Source: Gibbula magus
Taxonomy: Eukaryota; Mollusca; Gastropoda; Trochida; Trochidae
Reading direction: 5' to 3'
DNA length: 64,000 nucleotides
NCBI GenBank assembly: GCA_936450465.1
Contig: OW388296.1
Coordinates: 15,435,867-15,499,866 of the forward strand
Below the pieces are notes generated by a model that was given only the letters and a program-made list of their open reading frames with translations, made no database searches and was not told the DNA's origin. A program made the translations under genes and the position numbers. Positions 1 to 12,109 of this stretch are shown here, piece after piece (position 1 is the first letter of the stretch; each line of letters begins with the position of its first letter).

Positions 1-34
1 ACATGTATGTGGAATACCAGACACAAATAGTTAC

Positions 35-3000
35 CTTCAATAAATCCTCATTGCCTTCACAAATCTTAGAGCAGTACCAGAAGTGGTTCCGGATAGAAGG
101 AGCCCAAGTCCGTATAATAGCCGTCTTCTTGGTATTTCCGAGCTGAAACAAAACATTTACTATAAATACAACATAACACAAATGTGTCAGGAGACATCAA
201 ATAAAGGCATAACTCTTGCCAGTCTCCATTGCTGGCTGATTTAGGCCTTGCAGTATTTCCTTAGAAATCTAGACCCACTATGCATTTCTGGTGCAGAGCT
301 TCACTATCTAGGCACAACGAAGCGAGGGAAATACTGCAAGACTTAAATCAACCACTAATGCAGACTGGCAAGAGTTATGCCTTGTGTTTGGAAGTTGTCA
401 AATAGAGAGTGATAAATGTTATTGGACTGAAATTTATTCATACTGCAGCATGAAAATTATTAGTACAAAATTGCTGTATGTAGCTGTACATATGATCAAA
501 TTTAGATAGTTTAGTTTAACAACTCTCAAAATATCTCACCATTGTCAGTTTCTTCTCCAAGTTCTTAGCAGCGTGCCACACGTCCCACTGATGTTTGATG
601 TTTTGAAACTTTGTTCCTGCAAAAAAAAGCAAATCATAAATAATATATCTGAATTACATTACATTTAATACATTACATTACATTACTTAGTTACCCATGT
701 TGATAAAAAAAATTGGGGGGATTTTATACACTATGTATACATTGCTTACTTTTCCATGACTTTTTGTAAAAAAATATAAATTTGGCATTCCAATGAATGT
801 CTGTACACTTACGCATTGTCAGGGCAATTGATGAACTTTGGTCAGTGACAACTTCTGTAACAGAGATGATGTTGGTGATGTAGTCCATACAACGTATGAA
901 GCCAATTTTCTCCATTGCGACGCTGTTTGGGGCTTCCCGAAGGTCGACTATTTCTAGACCGACAATCTGTCTGGTATCCACATCCATCATGGTGTAAGTA
1001 CAATACTGCGCATTGTGTCCTGGTGAATCGTTACGTCCGTCTCCAGCCAGTATGATCGGTGATTCACTTTTTCTCAGCTTACTGAGAATGTCCAATTGCA
1101 TCGATGCCCAGTAAGATTCAATTGCAGGAAGAGCATAGAATCTTTGTACATTGTAGAAATAGGACTTGCTGACGCAGCCCAAATTCATGTAAGAGAAAAG
1201 CATTGCAACTTTTGCGTAGCTGTTGCCAGTGAGTAGGATGTCAGCGGCCAGCTGTAGATTACCAGCAAACATGGAACCGATTTTGGGTTGAGAAGACCAG
1301 CTGCCTGAATGCCCTCTTTGACACTTCCAAGTGACCATAAGAGCAGTAGCTCTCATTGTGTATGAAAAAACCAAATTGGTTTTACAGTTTTCACAAGTAT
1401 GTCCAATACAATTCTTAACAAGTTCTACAAGCGGATCAACAAAAGCAATACACTTTTGTGTCGAAATATTGTCCATGAATTTGGTACTATTGTCTAAACC
1501 GGGCATTGCATCTTCATCTCTGTCCGGCAGTGACATGTTCAGGAATTCATCGTCGCTGTTGATGGAGTCGATGCTCTCTCCTAGTGTGGCACTGTAACAC
1601 AGAGAAAATCATGAACTATATGCCTGCTTACACAAAGTTATCATTTCTAATACATTTAACTCATCATCATAGTCTTAGTAGCTGTAAGGGGGGTAAACAC
1701 TTGGGTCAACCCGTAAAAAACAATAATGATATAATACTTTGTTGTGAAACACAGCAAAGAGCATACATATTTATCTATGATACCAGTTAATAAGACAATT
1801 GTAAATGATAATGTGTTCAAATAAATACATACCTGGTTATGTCAGCAGTCTTATCCAAAACATCTGGACCCGGGTTTGTAAACTCAGCAACTGTCTGCGT
1901 TGATTCTCTGCATTGTCTGTGATAAAGAAATTTCAATGAGAAAATGGACATAAACAGTATTAGGTTATGCAGGTGAGTTTTAACATTGAATTTTACTTAT
2001 ATCATGGCTGCCCGTATTATGGCAGGAAGAAAGCCTGTTATGTTGTGTGGTTATGCATTGCCGTGAAACCTGCGTGTACCGGTTGGGACTAGTGAACCAT
2101 GGATGGTATACTGCACTGAAGTTCAGTATAGCATTGCACCCAAACCTTGCTGCAACAATGTAACATTGCATAAAAAACCTTACAGTTCTCTACTGCATAA
2201 AAAGTTACTGTGCCCCTGACATGATTCGAACTCGTGTTATTCAACAAATATGCCAAATATCAGCTATGATTCATGTAAACGGTCTTACATAACAAAATAT
2301 ATGCAATCTTGAAATTCAAAATATTATTTGATATTGAATACATTAATATACATACTCATTGCAAGGTTGATCAGCAGTTTCATTGTTTTCGTCACTGGTA
2401 GGAGAGCTCATCAATGAGGATATCAATGACAAATCTGAAAATAGAGAAATGACATGAAAAAAAAATCCATGGTTCTTAGCAAAGCTGAATGAATACAACC
2501 ACAAATTATAAACACTTCGGCGGGATCATATTGATAATCTTGATACCCAATCTGGGGTTATCAAGTTTCACAATATGATACACATCACATTATCTATCTA
2601 TCACCTACATATTTTCTTGATAAACAATAGTCAACAATAGTTATCTTATCACAATACACAAAATAAATCATGATGTATATATTGTCAGATTCAGTATCAC
2701 GATATCGATACACTGCTTGTCAATTCATTATGAATAATATAACCTCCAAAGTTTCTGATCGTCACACTTCAATTATACTTATTGTGAAATGTATGAAATG
2801 AATTACATAAACATGACAAGACTCAACTTAGAGCGAAGTATACCAGGTTACTGAGATACAATGTAAAGAGTGTATGCTCACCTGCAACACATGATACAAC
2901 ATCTAGATCTTTGTTTTTCTGGGGTGTGCTAACTGATGGCAGCTGAAGACTTTCTTGTTGTGAGCTTCTGTCCCATGGATCACAAGGTACTGGGGTAGAA

Positions 3001-3493
3001 CTGCAAAAATAAAAATAAAAATAAATACATCAATGAAAAAATAATTGATTAATTTGGACATGAATTACTTCAGGACTGAATATTGTTTACAAATTTTAGG
3101 CAAGAATTTTAGGTTCATTGTTCTGATAATTTATGTCAGGTCCAAAAATTAAAAATTATGTATGTATGCACTATGAATATATGTCTACTGTACTGCAGTC
3201 ATACAGACAGAAGACTGAAAAGTATGAATTGTTATATGACATGTAGTAGATATCACAAACATTTCAACGTTGATAAATTATTTTCATACTTACTTGCATT
3301 GACAGGTCACATCATGGTTATCTAGAAGGTGTCTTGCAAGTTGAATATCCGTCAATACCAGTGCTGTTTTCAGCTCAATCCATCTGTTTGAAAGATCTCC
3401 CAAATAGACTCGCTGAGCATTTCTCTCCCGTCTTCTACTCACGGGCGAAATATCCTCGTGTTTTCGAGGTCGGCCTCGCCCAACCTTACTCAT
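35..3493 (-). CDS. Spliced transposase-like gene with AT-hook-like N-terminus; 3' end off the window
   Basis: Seven exons join in one frame with GT-AG splice sites: 3493-3294, 3000-2882, 2434-2356, 1916-1833, 1591-813, 616-540 and 142-35 (482 codons). The start Met at 3493 opens a basic segment containing GRGRPRK, resembling an AT-hook, then RRRERNAQRVYLGD. Exons 2-4 encode a low-complexity acidic and serine-rich linker. Exon 5 holds two four-Cys groups (CIGHTCENC, then WKCQRGH) and the core GDGRNDSPGH, followed by VVTDQ. Exon 6 has HQWDVWHAAK and exon 7 WAPSIRNHFWYC. The order GDGR..SPG, TD, HQxDVWH, W.PSI.NH matches from memory a family of metazoan transposase-like proteins, probably related to Kolobok-type DDE transposases; the superfamily is uncertain. 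The two Asp residues could be catalytic, while the third acidic residue would lie off the edge. The usual TDRH is TDQS here. Intact frames across six introns suggest a conserved or domesticated gene, not a recent insertion. Confidence 0.75.
204..383. mobile_element. Foldback MITE, family 1, best-preserved copy
   Basis: About 180 bp bounded by inverted ends aaggcataactcttgccag and its complement, followed by agtctccat. The arms stay complementary well inward (ccttgcagtatttcc against ggaaatactgcaag), so the element could form one long hairpin. It has no coding capacity. It lies in intron 6 of the transposase-like gene. Four further copies lie near 16.4, 21.6, 27.8 and 35.2 kb. Confidence 0.75.
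1983..2240 (-). repeat. tRNA-derived SINE (CTCAC-tailed family), diverged copy
   Basis: This copy shares the family's internal landmarks: cttatatc..ggctgc, gtggttatgcattgc.gtgaaacctgcg, gaaccatgg..ggta and gcattgcacccaaacctt. It ends on the right with gattcgaac, the reverse complement of a Pol III box B. The left (CTCAC)n end is missing. It lies in intron 3 of the transposase-like gene. Confidence 0.7.
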
Positions 3494-5056
3494 TCTTATT
3501 TTCTTATTGAATCATATCTAGGTAATCCCACTTGAAGTTGATAGCAAAATATATGTCTTGAACACTACTTGGCGATCTGTGAACGTGAGGATGATGGGGA
3601 GAGCGAACAACAGGTTATAATCGAAACCCTGATTGAAGCCAGTTTCTTCCTCAGTGTCATATTGAGTTAGCGTCATTATCTTAGAGGCATTAGTGTCAAA
3701 ACTTCTTAATTCCTTGTGAAAATAACTCACTATAATCACATAATTGTTCATACATGTAAAAGCATCTCGTCAATTTGATCGCTCGAGTCAGTCGCCGCCA
3801 TCACAACAATGGAGTTAATCCCCTTGGCGCTTGCAGCGCCAATCAGTGGCTTCGTTTTTGTTTGGTTATTTTTTTGTTTTTACATTCGGATTAAGTTTAA
3901 TTATCTCCTGAAATATCAATATAACGTAGTAAAAAGTAAAATAAAAGCGTTTATAAAAAAACACACACTTGTGTGCCGTGTGCAAAAGGGAATTCCCACC
4001 TGAATTTCGTTTCCACAAAAAATACCCCGATAGAACCCTCTCTTTAACGCCGCTTCGGCAGTATTGCGGCCATTAGCGCCGTTTTCTTAATGAAATAAAG
4101 TGCTCTCACAAAAATATAAATAAGTGTTACCAATGGCTACAAAATACTTTTGAATCAATAACAAGAGTTTTAAAACGAATGTACTTGGTTCGGTTAAACC
4201 ATGCGACTCAATTTCCAATCGAGCGGCCATTTTATAATGGTTTCACATCAAAATGGCCGTTCGAAGGTAGTTCAAGTGATTTGACTGATGTAGCGATATC
4301 TGAACACTCAAAGTAGAGTTTTGAAAATGTTACAATGATGGAATGGTCAACCATCTTGCTGTCTGAAGCTTGCTTGCTCTCAAATTTTCATGAGACCTAC
4401 ACACCTACGTTTCACACTGAAGAGTTCAACACCACTGTCGCTTTATACGTCGCACCATTTTCATCATAACCGTTTTCTATGGATACGGTTTATCGGGTCG
4501 TGAAAAGAGTTGTTTTACCCATTTAATTAACAATATATTGTATAAACTTATTTGACTTAGCAACATGAAACATGAACACATTCACCACAGGGAGAGTCTC
4601 CTATATATTTAACCCAGGCACCTGGTTTCCTTTATACATAAAACGTGAAAATGACAAACCAATCCGTAAATGTATATTCTGTATAAGGTCTTCCAGCATC
4701 GATTTTGCTGGTGTTGACATTCAAATACCATTACAAATTTGGAAACACGTTACATTATCATACCCATGATGTTGAATAACATCCAAATATGAAAACATGC
4801 AATGAATATGGTAAAATGAGATTCTGAGCAAATAAAACTGGCATGAGTTCTAGAACTCGTGACGCTCAGTGTTGATCATGACTTCTCCGGTTACCAGCAG
4901 GTATGAGATTTATAAGAATGCTTCACTGTAGATAAAGAATATCATCAAACAATGGACGGCAAAGATAGCATTCACTTCAGAACAGCTAATCTCAATATCA
5001 CGAACATGAATTAGACATTAGTGTTCATTATTAGTTAAAGAATGATTAAATTGATG
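3494..5056. other. Intergenic, no gene seen
   Basis: I see no coding exon on either strand. The short frames here have no recognisable motif or splice context. A fragment reading aacgccgcttcggcagtat near 4,047 matches the tail end of another common molluscan interspersed repeat, also seen at 27.84 kb. The stretch just upstream of 3,493 would hold the promoter of the transposase-like gene, but no clear core element stands out. Confidence 0.5.
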
Positions 5057-5068
5057 ACTCCTAAAAGA

Positions 5069-5197
5069 GGTGAGGTGAGGTGAGTTGGGGTTTAACGCCG
5101 TTTTCAAGAGTATTTCACTTATATCGCGGCTGCTAGTATTATGGCAGGGAGAAAGCCCGCAACACCATGTGGCTATGCATTGCGGTGAAACCTGCGA
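5069..5197 (-). repeat. Truncated CTCAC-tailed SINE flanked by perfect 12-bp target duplication
   Basis: The copy starts on the left with (GTGAG)n, the complement of the element's CTCAC tail, and stops inside the body after gtgaaacctgcg. The tRNA-like head is absent. The 12-mer actcctaaaaga occurs at 5057-5068 and again at 5198-5209, immediately flanking the element. This is the signature of target-primed reverse transcription with 5' truncation. Confidence 0.85.
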
Positions 5198-5610
5198 ACT
5201 CCTAAAAGAAGTCCTCCTGGAACACAAGCGTCATTCTGTTGCCGACATTGCTTACAAATGCCAGGGATGTTGACTATACCTTGGCGAACCATTCCCAACA
5301 GACTTTATGTAGTTTCTGTAGAGCTGGGGTGCTTTCTTTGGTGTAAACATGGGCCAAACTTCTTTCCTGTGTCGAAGGGATGGCGTCCGAATTTACAGGG
5401 CATTATTTGTACACAATACAACTACACAGTTGAGAAGTTGGTCTGATATCAAGAGGAGTAGACATAAAGACAAAATGGCGTGGTACTGAGATGATGCCAC
5501 TTTGGTTTAGACAGGGAGTGTTTCACTTCGACTTACATTATTACCAGAAAGCTTATATTTTGCTATAATATTTACTTCAATATCCAAGAAGAGCTAAATT
5601 TCCAGATTAG

Positions 5611-5865
5611 GTTTTAACGCTGCTTTCAATAGTATTTCACTCATTGATCACGACTGCTGGTAATATTGCAGGGAGAAAGCCTACACCATTGTCGCAATGC
5701 ATTGTGATGAACCAAATGGGTAATCCCTGGAATTAGCGAATCATGGATGGTGCTGCGCTGAAATTCAGCATAGTATTGTACCCAAACTTTACTGGATGTA
5801 GAACATTTATCTACAGCAAATTTGCCAAGTCCCTGGCGGACAACTTGATTGAATACTTCCTGGGA
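5611..5865 (-). repeat. CTCAC-tailed SINE copy, diverged
   Basis: It has the same internal landmarks as the family: gttttaacgctgctttcaa, gcagggagaaagcc, gctgaaattcagc and cccaaactttactg. The simple-repeat tail is eroded. The right end stops at ccctggcgg, before the box B complement. Confidence 0.7.
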
Positions 5866-7750
5866 AACAATCCCTGTGGAGTTGTCCGAGTAATTACACG
5901 AGGGTAGGTTGTAGAAGTAGATCAATTGGGAGATTTTACATTGAATTAAGGATGTTTTCTCTTCCCAACATAGCCAAATAGATCAAACACAAAAGAGTTT
6001 TAGACTCTGACTGATAAGGCTGGAATGAATTCAGTTTAGTATACCCTGTCCTGAACCAGATATGCACTGAAACCTGTGAGCATCATACTAGTAATAGTAT
6101 AGTGTACCCCCCAACCCTCCAAGACTGAGCATGCAAGGTATGGAGAGTTGTGACGGATTCAGAGGGGGGTTTCACCAGTGGTGGCCAATGATGCTGAATG
6201 TCACTGTTTGCATTCAACTCAGCTTCATACAAAAGTACTGCCACCACTGTCCACAATTTGGTATCAAAGATGTCATTATTTATTTAATGTAAAGTATTCA
6301 CAGATTACAGAATTTAAGTTACCATGTCCCCTTTTTATCTGTTTTAGCAAATGTTTGATTATTGGCTATTTCATGGTGTCATTAATTCCACTTCTTAATT
6401 ACTTTCAAGGACATGATTTCAGTTAATATTCCTTAGAAAATATTCACAGAAAACAAACAAATGTATAATCTTATGGTAATTTTATTACCAAGTGTAAAGT
6501 TTATCTACAAATGTATCACCACTCTTTATACCTATATTTATACATAACACAATAGTACTTTTCACATTGTAATTCAACACCTACCATGCTAGAATACACA
6601 CCAGCAGTTGCCTACACAGAGTAGAAACTTCAGGAACAGGTCTTGCAATTTCTTATGCCAAGACTGTTTGAGTCCTACTCAATACTACTAGTGATCACCA
6701 ATGTATGGAATAAGGCAGACAGTCTGCAACAGATGCATACATTTAATCTTGCTGGAATTTTGCCTTTAAAAATTTCCAAATAACACTCTTGGACTGGCCA
6801 TTTTCAAAATAACTTCACACACTGATATCATAGATTCCAGAATGCTAAAACTTAATTTATGAAATTGCATTAGAAATCCAAAAGGATAGCTTAAGGTCTT
6901 AGTTTCTAAGCCCTTGGAAAATGTTAAAATTGGTCAATAAACTATCACAATCTGGCTAGGAATAGTGACATTATGCATTCTCTTGAAGAGAATGAAATGT
7001 TAATAAGAGACTAGCAAGTTTATATCTAATAAAAGGTCAATGCTTTGAATTAAAAGAAAGATTTCATACATTACAAATTATCCAACTTTGATAATTCAAA
7101 ACTTGCAAGATCAAATTAAATACAAAGGTAGGAAAGAAAGTCATAGAATTGAACAAAGATTAGTCCAATTTAATAAGTTGAAAGTCTTACATTTTTGTCA
7201 AAGAAACATTATTTTGGATTCCCATGTAGGCATGTTCATCAGTAAAGAAGGATTGCATTTTTGGAAGAATATTTTTTTAATACATATTTGCAGACAATTA
7301 CTGAAATAATATCATTTGTTGATTTTGCAATTAATATTTGGTACAATAAAAAAAAAATTACTTGCTTATGAATTGTATTGTGAATAAAATATATTTATTG
7401 CATCATTCAAAATGAAAACCAACTATCATATCACAGTCTACTTACTATACATCACACATATCACTTAACATTCACACAGCTAAACATAATAAATAACATT
7501 CATTTCATCCCAACATGACATGGACATTCAATGTCCTTATAAACACACTGTATCAAAAAGATAAAAATATCTTTGTCAGAAAGATTATCATACAAATGGT
7601 GCCATTGACATCATTACGTAATATGTGATAATAGTTTGATATCTGGGTTGGCACCATTGCTTTGAAGTTACAAATAATGAGATGTTCAATCTTCCAGATA
7701 ATTTAATTGAATATTACAACTTTGAAATGTGGTAGTATTAAGCCATACCA
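5866..7750. other. AT-rich intergenic DNA, no gene seen
   Basis: I find no exon with both plausible coding content and splice sites on either strand. The frames present are short, A/T-driven and lack motifs. Confidence 0.45.
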
Positions 7751-7758
7751 TGAACTAG

Positions 7759-8079
7759 TAGGGGTGAAACGGTTACATTAGTTGAAACACGCTACTTTAC
7801 TTGCTTCTTGCTTCGGTTTGGTGCACCTTGTTTGTACAGCATAGCAGATTTGCTATAATACATTTCATACTTTAATATTTTTTCAGTTTTACTATCATTA
7901 GACTTTATTTTCAAGAAAATGTGTGTTTTGTTGTAACTTTAATTTGTTGCATCGGCACGGAACCGAAAATGTACTGAACCATGGGTTCTGTACTGCAATA
8001 CATTATATAGTACTGGGTTCTGTACTGCAATACATTATATACCGGTAGTACTGTGTCTGCAACCCTGGTTTCACCCCTG
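7759..8079. mobile_element. Non-autonomous hAT-type MITE with 8-bp target duplication
   Basis: The 321-bp element begins taggggtgaaac and ends with the complement gtttcacccctg. It is flanked by tgaactag (7751-7758) and tgaacaag (8080-8087), an 8-bp duplication with 7 of 8 matches, the size made by hAT transposases. The interior (cggtttggtgcacc, gaaccgaaaatgtactgaacc) recurs in diverged form near 25.86-26.09 kb. Confidence 0.75.
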
Positions 8080-8087
8080 TGAACAAG

Positions 8088-9180
8088 TGTAATGGATAGT
8101 AGTTTCACATTATTACATGAAAAACCATTTCTTAATCAATCTGTTAATAAACATCAATTAAACAACCAAGGATAGTTTATATGGCACTTGATGGTTGACG
8201 AGTACAAATAGTTTACAATACAAACTTAACATATCGACAACTACTTGTCAAACAAGCATGTCATTCTGCAATATAAAGTGCTTTCCCATTGACATACATA
8301 CATATATATACTCATAGATATGTTGGGAAGTTGATTTTACTGCCAGCTGAATTTGATTCAGAAAATCACATTTCATATTCTTTTGACAATTTTCCTTTCT
8401 CCATGTAGGTATGCTAGCAAAGCTTGATATCGATCTTCAACTTGCTGTTCCTCTAACTGACCTTACCCTTTTAACTGTTGAATTAATTAATGCTAAACAT
8501 CTCTGAGTGACCAGTTCAATGTAAATACATCAAAGTCGAAAGAGAATAATTCAGAATTGGCCACTGGCGAAAAATAGCCTATTCTGGAGTGTTTGAGACC
8601 CAGAGGTAAACAAAACCTACTTTGAGGGTACATTCCGATTTGTACATTAACATTCTTCAAAGTAATATCCTACGCAAAATGATGAATGACCTGTTCTTTT
8701 CACTGTACGTAAACTCTAATTCTGCTGAGGAAGCAATATTCATTACTTCATTCGACAGATATATTATATAATATTTTATTTTACAAAGGTATAATAATCT
8801 GTCATTCTTTTCAAAAAAACATGCTGATGAAGATACCATTGTCATCAATTAATATCAACTAATCAACAGTGTATGAAATATAGCCCACATCCCAACCTGG
8901 TGATTTTCGGTTTAATTTTGCTATTTACATTACCAAAACAACTTCAGACTCTTTTTGAGGCTTTTTTCATACATAGATCTTATTCTTGTAAATATCAGGA
9001 ACAATTATTTTGCTCAATAAATCTATTGATGAGGAACTTGAGGCATTGACAACAGCTGTTAACAGTTATGTGATTATCCACACATAAACAATTGAAGAAA
9101 ACGTGAAAGACAAAGAGTTTAAATTGATGTACAAAGCACAACAGCTACAAAGCTCAGATTTTAGGTACCTATTCTTTAAT
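8088..9180. other. Intergenic, no gene seen
   Basis: No supported exon, RNA gene or clear repeat could be identified in this stretch. Confidence 0.4.
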
Positions 9181-9183
9181 TTA

Positions 9184-9420
9184 AGGTGAGGTGAGGTTAA
9201 CGCCGCTTTCACTCCCATCACGGGTGCTAGTATTATGGTGGGAGAAAGCCTGCAACACCATGTGGCTATGCATTGGGGTGAAACCTGGGAACATCGGCTG
9301 TAACTAGCGAACCATGGGTGGTACTATGCTGAAATTCAGTGTAGCATTGCACCCAAACCTTACTGTGTGTAGAACAGCTCTCTAATGCAGACAAAGTTGC
9401 CATGCCCCTGGCGGGATTTC
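9184..9420 (-). repeat. CTCAC-tailed SINE copy
   Basis: It starts with ggtgaggtgaggttaacgcc and runs through all body landmarks to gttgccatgcccctggcgg. The box B complement and tRNA head beyond this are lost. The orientation matches every other copy in the window. Confidence 0.8.
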
Positions 9421-10850
9421 TTAATTTGATCAGTGATTTAGAATTATACTAATGTTAGTGCACATCAACCCCTCTGTGCTGAAGTATCAACAGCCAGTGA
9501 GGAGGCCCTATACATATTACAACATTGTTTAAAAAACAGTGAGTTATACAACAATATGACAAGTGAAAAGGTTCACAAATCAGTCAAATGACAGTGTAGG
9601 GGATAAATTGTAAGTTGTAAGTCAATGACTTACGGTAGGTTTTAGCACATGTCATACAGCTCTGTATGAAAGTCAAGCCAATTAGGTAGTAAATAGTTTC
9701 ATAAAAGAGGCAAGGCATTGACTTTCGGGGAACTTTTAGAGCGAGTAAAATGTACAAAACTGATCTTGGACTGACACATTTGTTTACTCCTGGACAGACA
9801 GTCTATCCATCTACAGGCACGGACCTACTACTATTACTGATAATGGTTCCTGCACACCAGTTATAGCTGTCCTCACACATTGTCTTCTTTATGAATGTGC
9901 GAAATGTTATTAATTCATGAGCCTGGAAAACTTTACCCATATTTGTGATAGATTATACTGAGATACTCATAGTCTATATGTCATCTAAAGATTATCATGT
10001 ACATACTTGAGCCCATCATAAACATTTGGAGTCAAAAGAATAATGCTTTTACTTTCTAAACAAATATAGACGTTCTTGGCAACATGCAACATAATTGTCC
10101 CCCATTGAACAATCCCAGAATTGACATGTTTAGGTTCATCTGAAGAACTCAATCTTTAACAATTTCATTAACCCTTACACGATAGGTAACCCAACATTTG
10201 AATTCTCACAGAATGTCCCAGCAGACTGAACAATGATTGTATAACACATAGATATCGTCAATATCAGCAATTATTGCACAGTTAACAGTTCAATATAAAT
10301 TCAATCTTTGAAAAGAAATCAATGTTACATCTAATGCCTCCAGCTAAACTTGAGCTTTAATTATCATACTTTCTCTAACAAATCTTGCAAATTCTTCAAG
10401 TCACTCCTGTGCCAAGGCATCTATCACAGATCATTAATTGTTTGAATTGCAGATTTATACTGTTCTTAAACAGACCCGATCTTATGATATAATCAAAACT
10501 CCAGCGTTTATTAGTTCAGAGTATTCGGTATTGAAATTATTTCTGACAACAAAGGCCATTCCTGCATCCACTTTCTGGATCATTCTTGGCATGTGAACTA
10601 CAAGTCATAAGAACGGTCATAATTTAACAAGATAAATGCACAAGAAAACCCTGGATTAAGACCTAATTAGATGAACTAGTAAAAGGGTAGTAAGAATATA
10701 TGGGGCTAACTTCATGTAAAAGTTCTTATTTTTTTGCAAATGACCCGATGGACACCAAATCACACATAGAATAACATTGCTACTGAATTGATTGCTCAGC
10801 AATCTAAGAACCACATTTCATTGATGTCAGAGTGTCAGTGCTCCCCACTT
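9421..10850 (-). other. Region downstream of RNF123, possible 3' UTR
   Basis: No coding exon is seen. On the minus strand an AATAAA hexamer lies at 10512-10507, about 720 nt past the RNF123 stop, and could be its polyadenylation signal. This is inference only. Confidence 0.35.
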
Positions 10851-11250
10851 GACTTGACTACCACTGGCACTAAATCTATTGTTTAATCCCATGTTTTCAC
10901 TGACATCAGTGTTTTGACTGCCACTCAATCTATTGTTTAATCCCATGTTTTCACTGACATCAGTGTTTTGACTGCCACTCAATCTATTGTTTAATCCCAT
11001 GTTTTCACTGACGTCAGTGTTTTGACTGCCACTCAATCTATTGTTTAATCCCATGTTTTCACTGACATCAGTGTTTTGACTGCCACTCAATCTATTGTTT
11101 AATCCCAAGTTTTCACCGACGTCAGTGTTTTGACTGCCACTCAATCTATTGTTTAATCCCAAGTTTTCACCGACGTCAGTGTTTCGACTGTCACTAAATC
11201 TATTGTTAAACTCCAAGTTTTCACCGACGTCAGTGTTTCGACTGCCCCTG
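10850..11250. repeat. 54-bp tandem minisatellite overlapping the RNF123 stop codon
   Basis: Units begin (tctattgttt...) at 10875, 10929, 10983, 11037, 11091, 11145 and 11199, exactly 54 bp apart, giving about seven copies; the outer copies are more diverged. Because 54 is a multiple of three, one minus-strand frame stays open as an 18-residue protein repeat (…SGSQNTDV.EN.GLNNRL…). That frame differs from the RNF123 frame, in which each unit reads into a TGA stop. The first unit on the transcript supplies the last RNF123 codons (QSKH and stop). Confidence 0.9.
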
Positions 11251-12109
11251 GCAGTGCTCTCTGAGGATAACTTTCCCCTTCAAGTCTTTGATAGATGTTA
11301 TTATTGTCTTGCAGAAGAAACATTCCTTCTTGGCCATCAGCTGTTGGGTGATGCACGTCCTGTAAGAAAAGAACTCATTTTATTGTCACATTTCATTATC
11401 AAATACGAATCACATATTTCATTGTCACGTTCAGTGATGCTACTTTGCCAAGGATATTGGGCGCATATGATATGATATTTCTGAAACCATGCCAGGCTGT
11501 CTCACCAGTTCTAATTCATTCATGTTTTACCCTTCACACCTGGTTGTTGCTCAGTTGGAAGGCTGGGGTTTAATTGATGGCTACAACTAGGTAAGGTGAT
11601 TTAGGGTTTAACACAGTTTTCAAGAGTATTTCACTTATTCCAGCTGGTATCAAAGAAGGGAGAAAGTCCACAACACTTTTGGTGCTATACATTGCCGAGA
11701 AATCTGCTAGCATCAGCTGGAACTAGCGAACCATGGGTGGTACTGTGCTGAAATTCAGCGTAGCATTACACTCAAACCATTCTCTACTGTATACAAAGTT
11801 GCCTACACCGCCCCGGTTACATAAAGTCAAGAGACATTGAAAGATGGGAGTTGATGCTTCCATGCATGTCATTCAGCATTATAAGGATAGAACAACATGG
11901 TAACATGCATGACTGTTGCTTCTGGTACAAGGGTTGGACAATCAAATTTCATGTTGTTCTGACGAAAAAGATCTATTATTGGTATATCTAACGTCCAAGG
12001 TACAAGAGATAGTCGCTCACCTGCAAGACTGATGCTGACAGGGCAGGAAGACTGCAGAGTTGGGACTTGCATAGCAGATGGTGCACAGGTCTTCATCCTT
12101 CACACTCAC
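11230..12109 (-). other. RNF123: RING-finger exons of RNF123 (exons 35 and 36)
   Basis: Exon 35 (12109-12021) encodes [10 protein letters not shown], then FLPCQHQSC. Exon 36 (11359-11230) encodes RTCITQQ and ECFFCK. Zinc ligands in order are C1168, C1171, C1183, H1185, C1188, C1191, C1202 and C1205, a canonical C3HC4 RING split between the two exons at Arg1189. This is the E2-recruiting catalytic module. The stop codon is at 11232-11230. Confidence 0.95.

Noticed and set aside
1331..1597. 88-residue plus-strand frame
   Set aside because: Antisense to exon 5 of the transposase-like gene.
10827..11216. 129-residue minus-strand frame of 18-residue repeats as a separate gene
   Set aside because: It is generated by the 54-bp minisatellite, whose unit is a multiple of three. 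There is no independent evidence of a gene; kept only as a finding.
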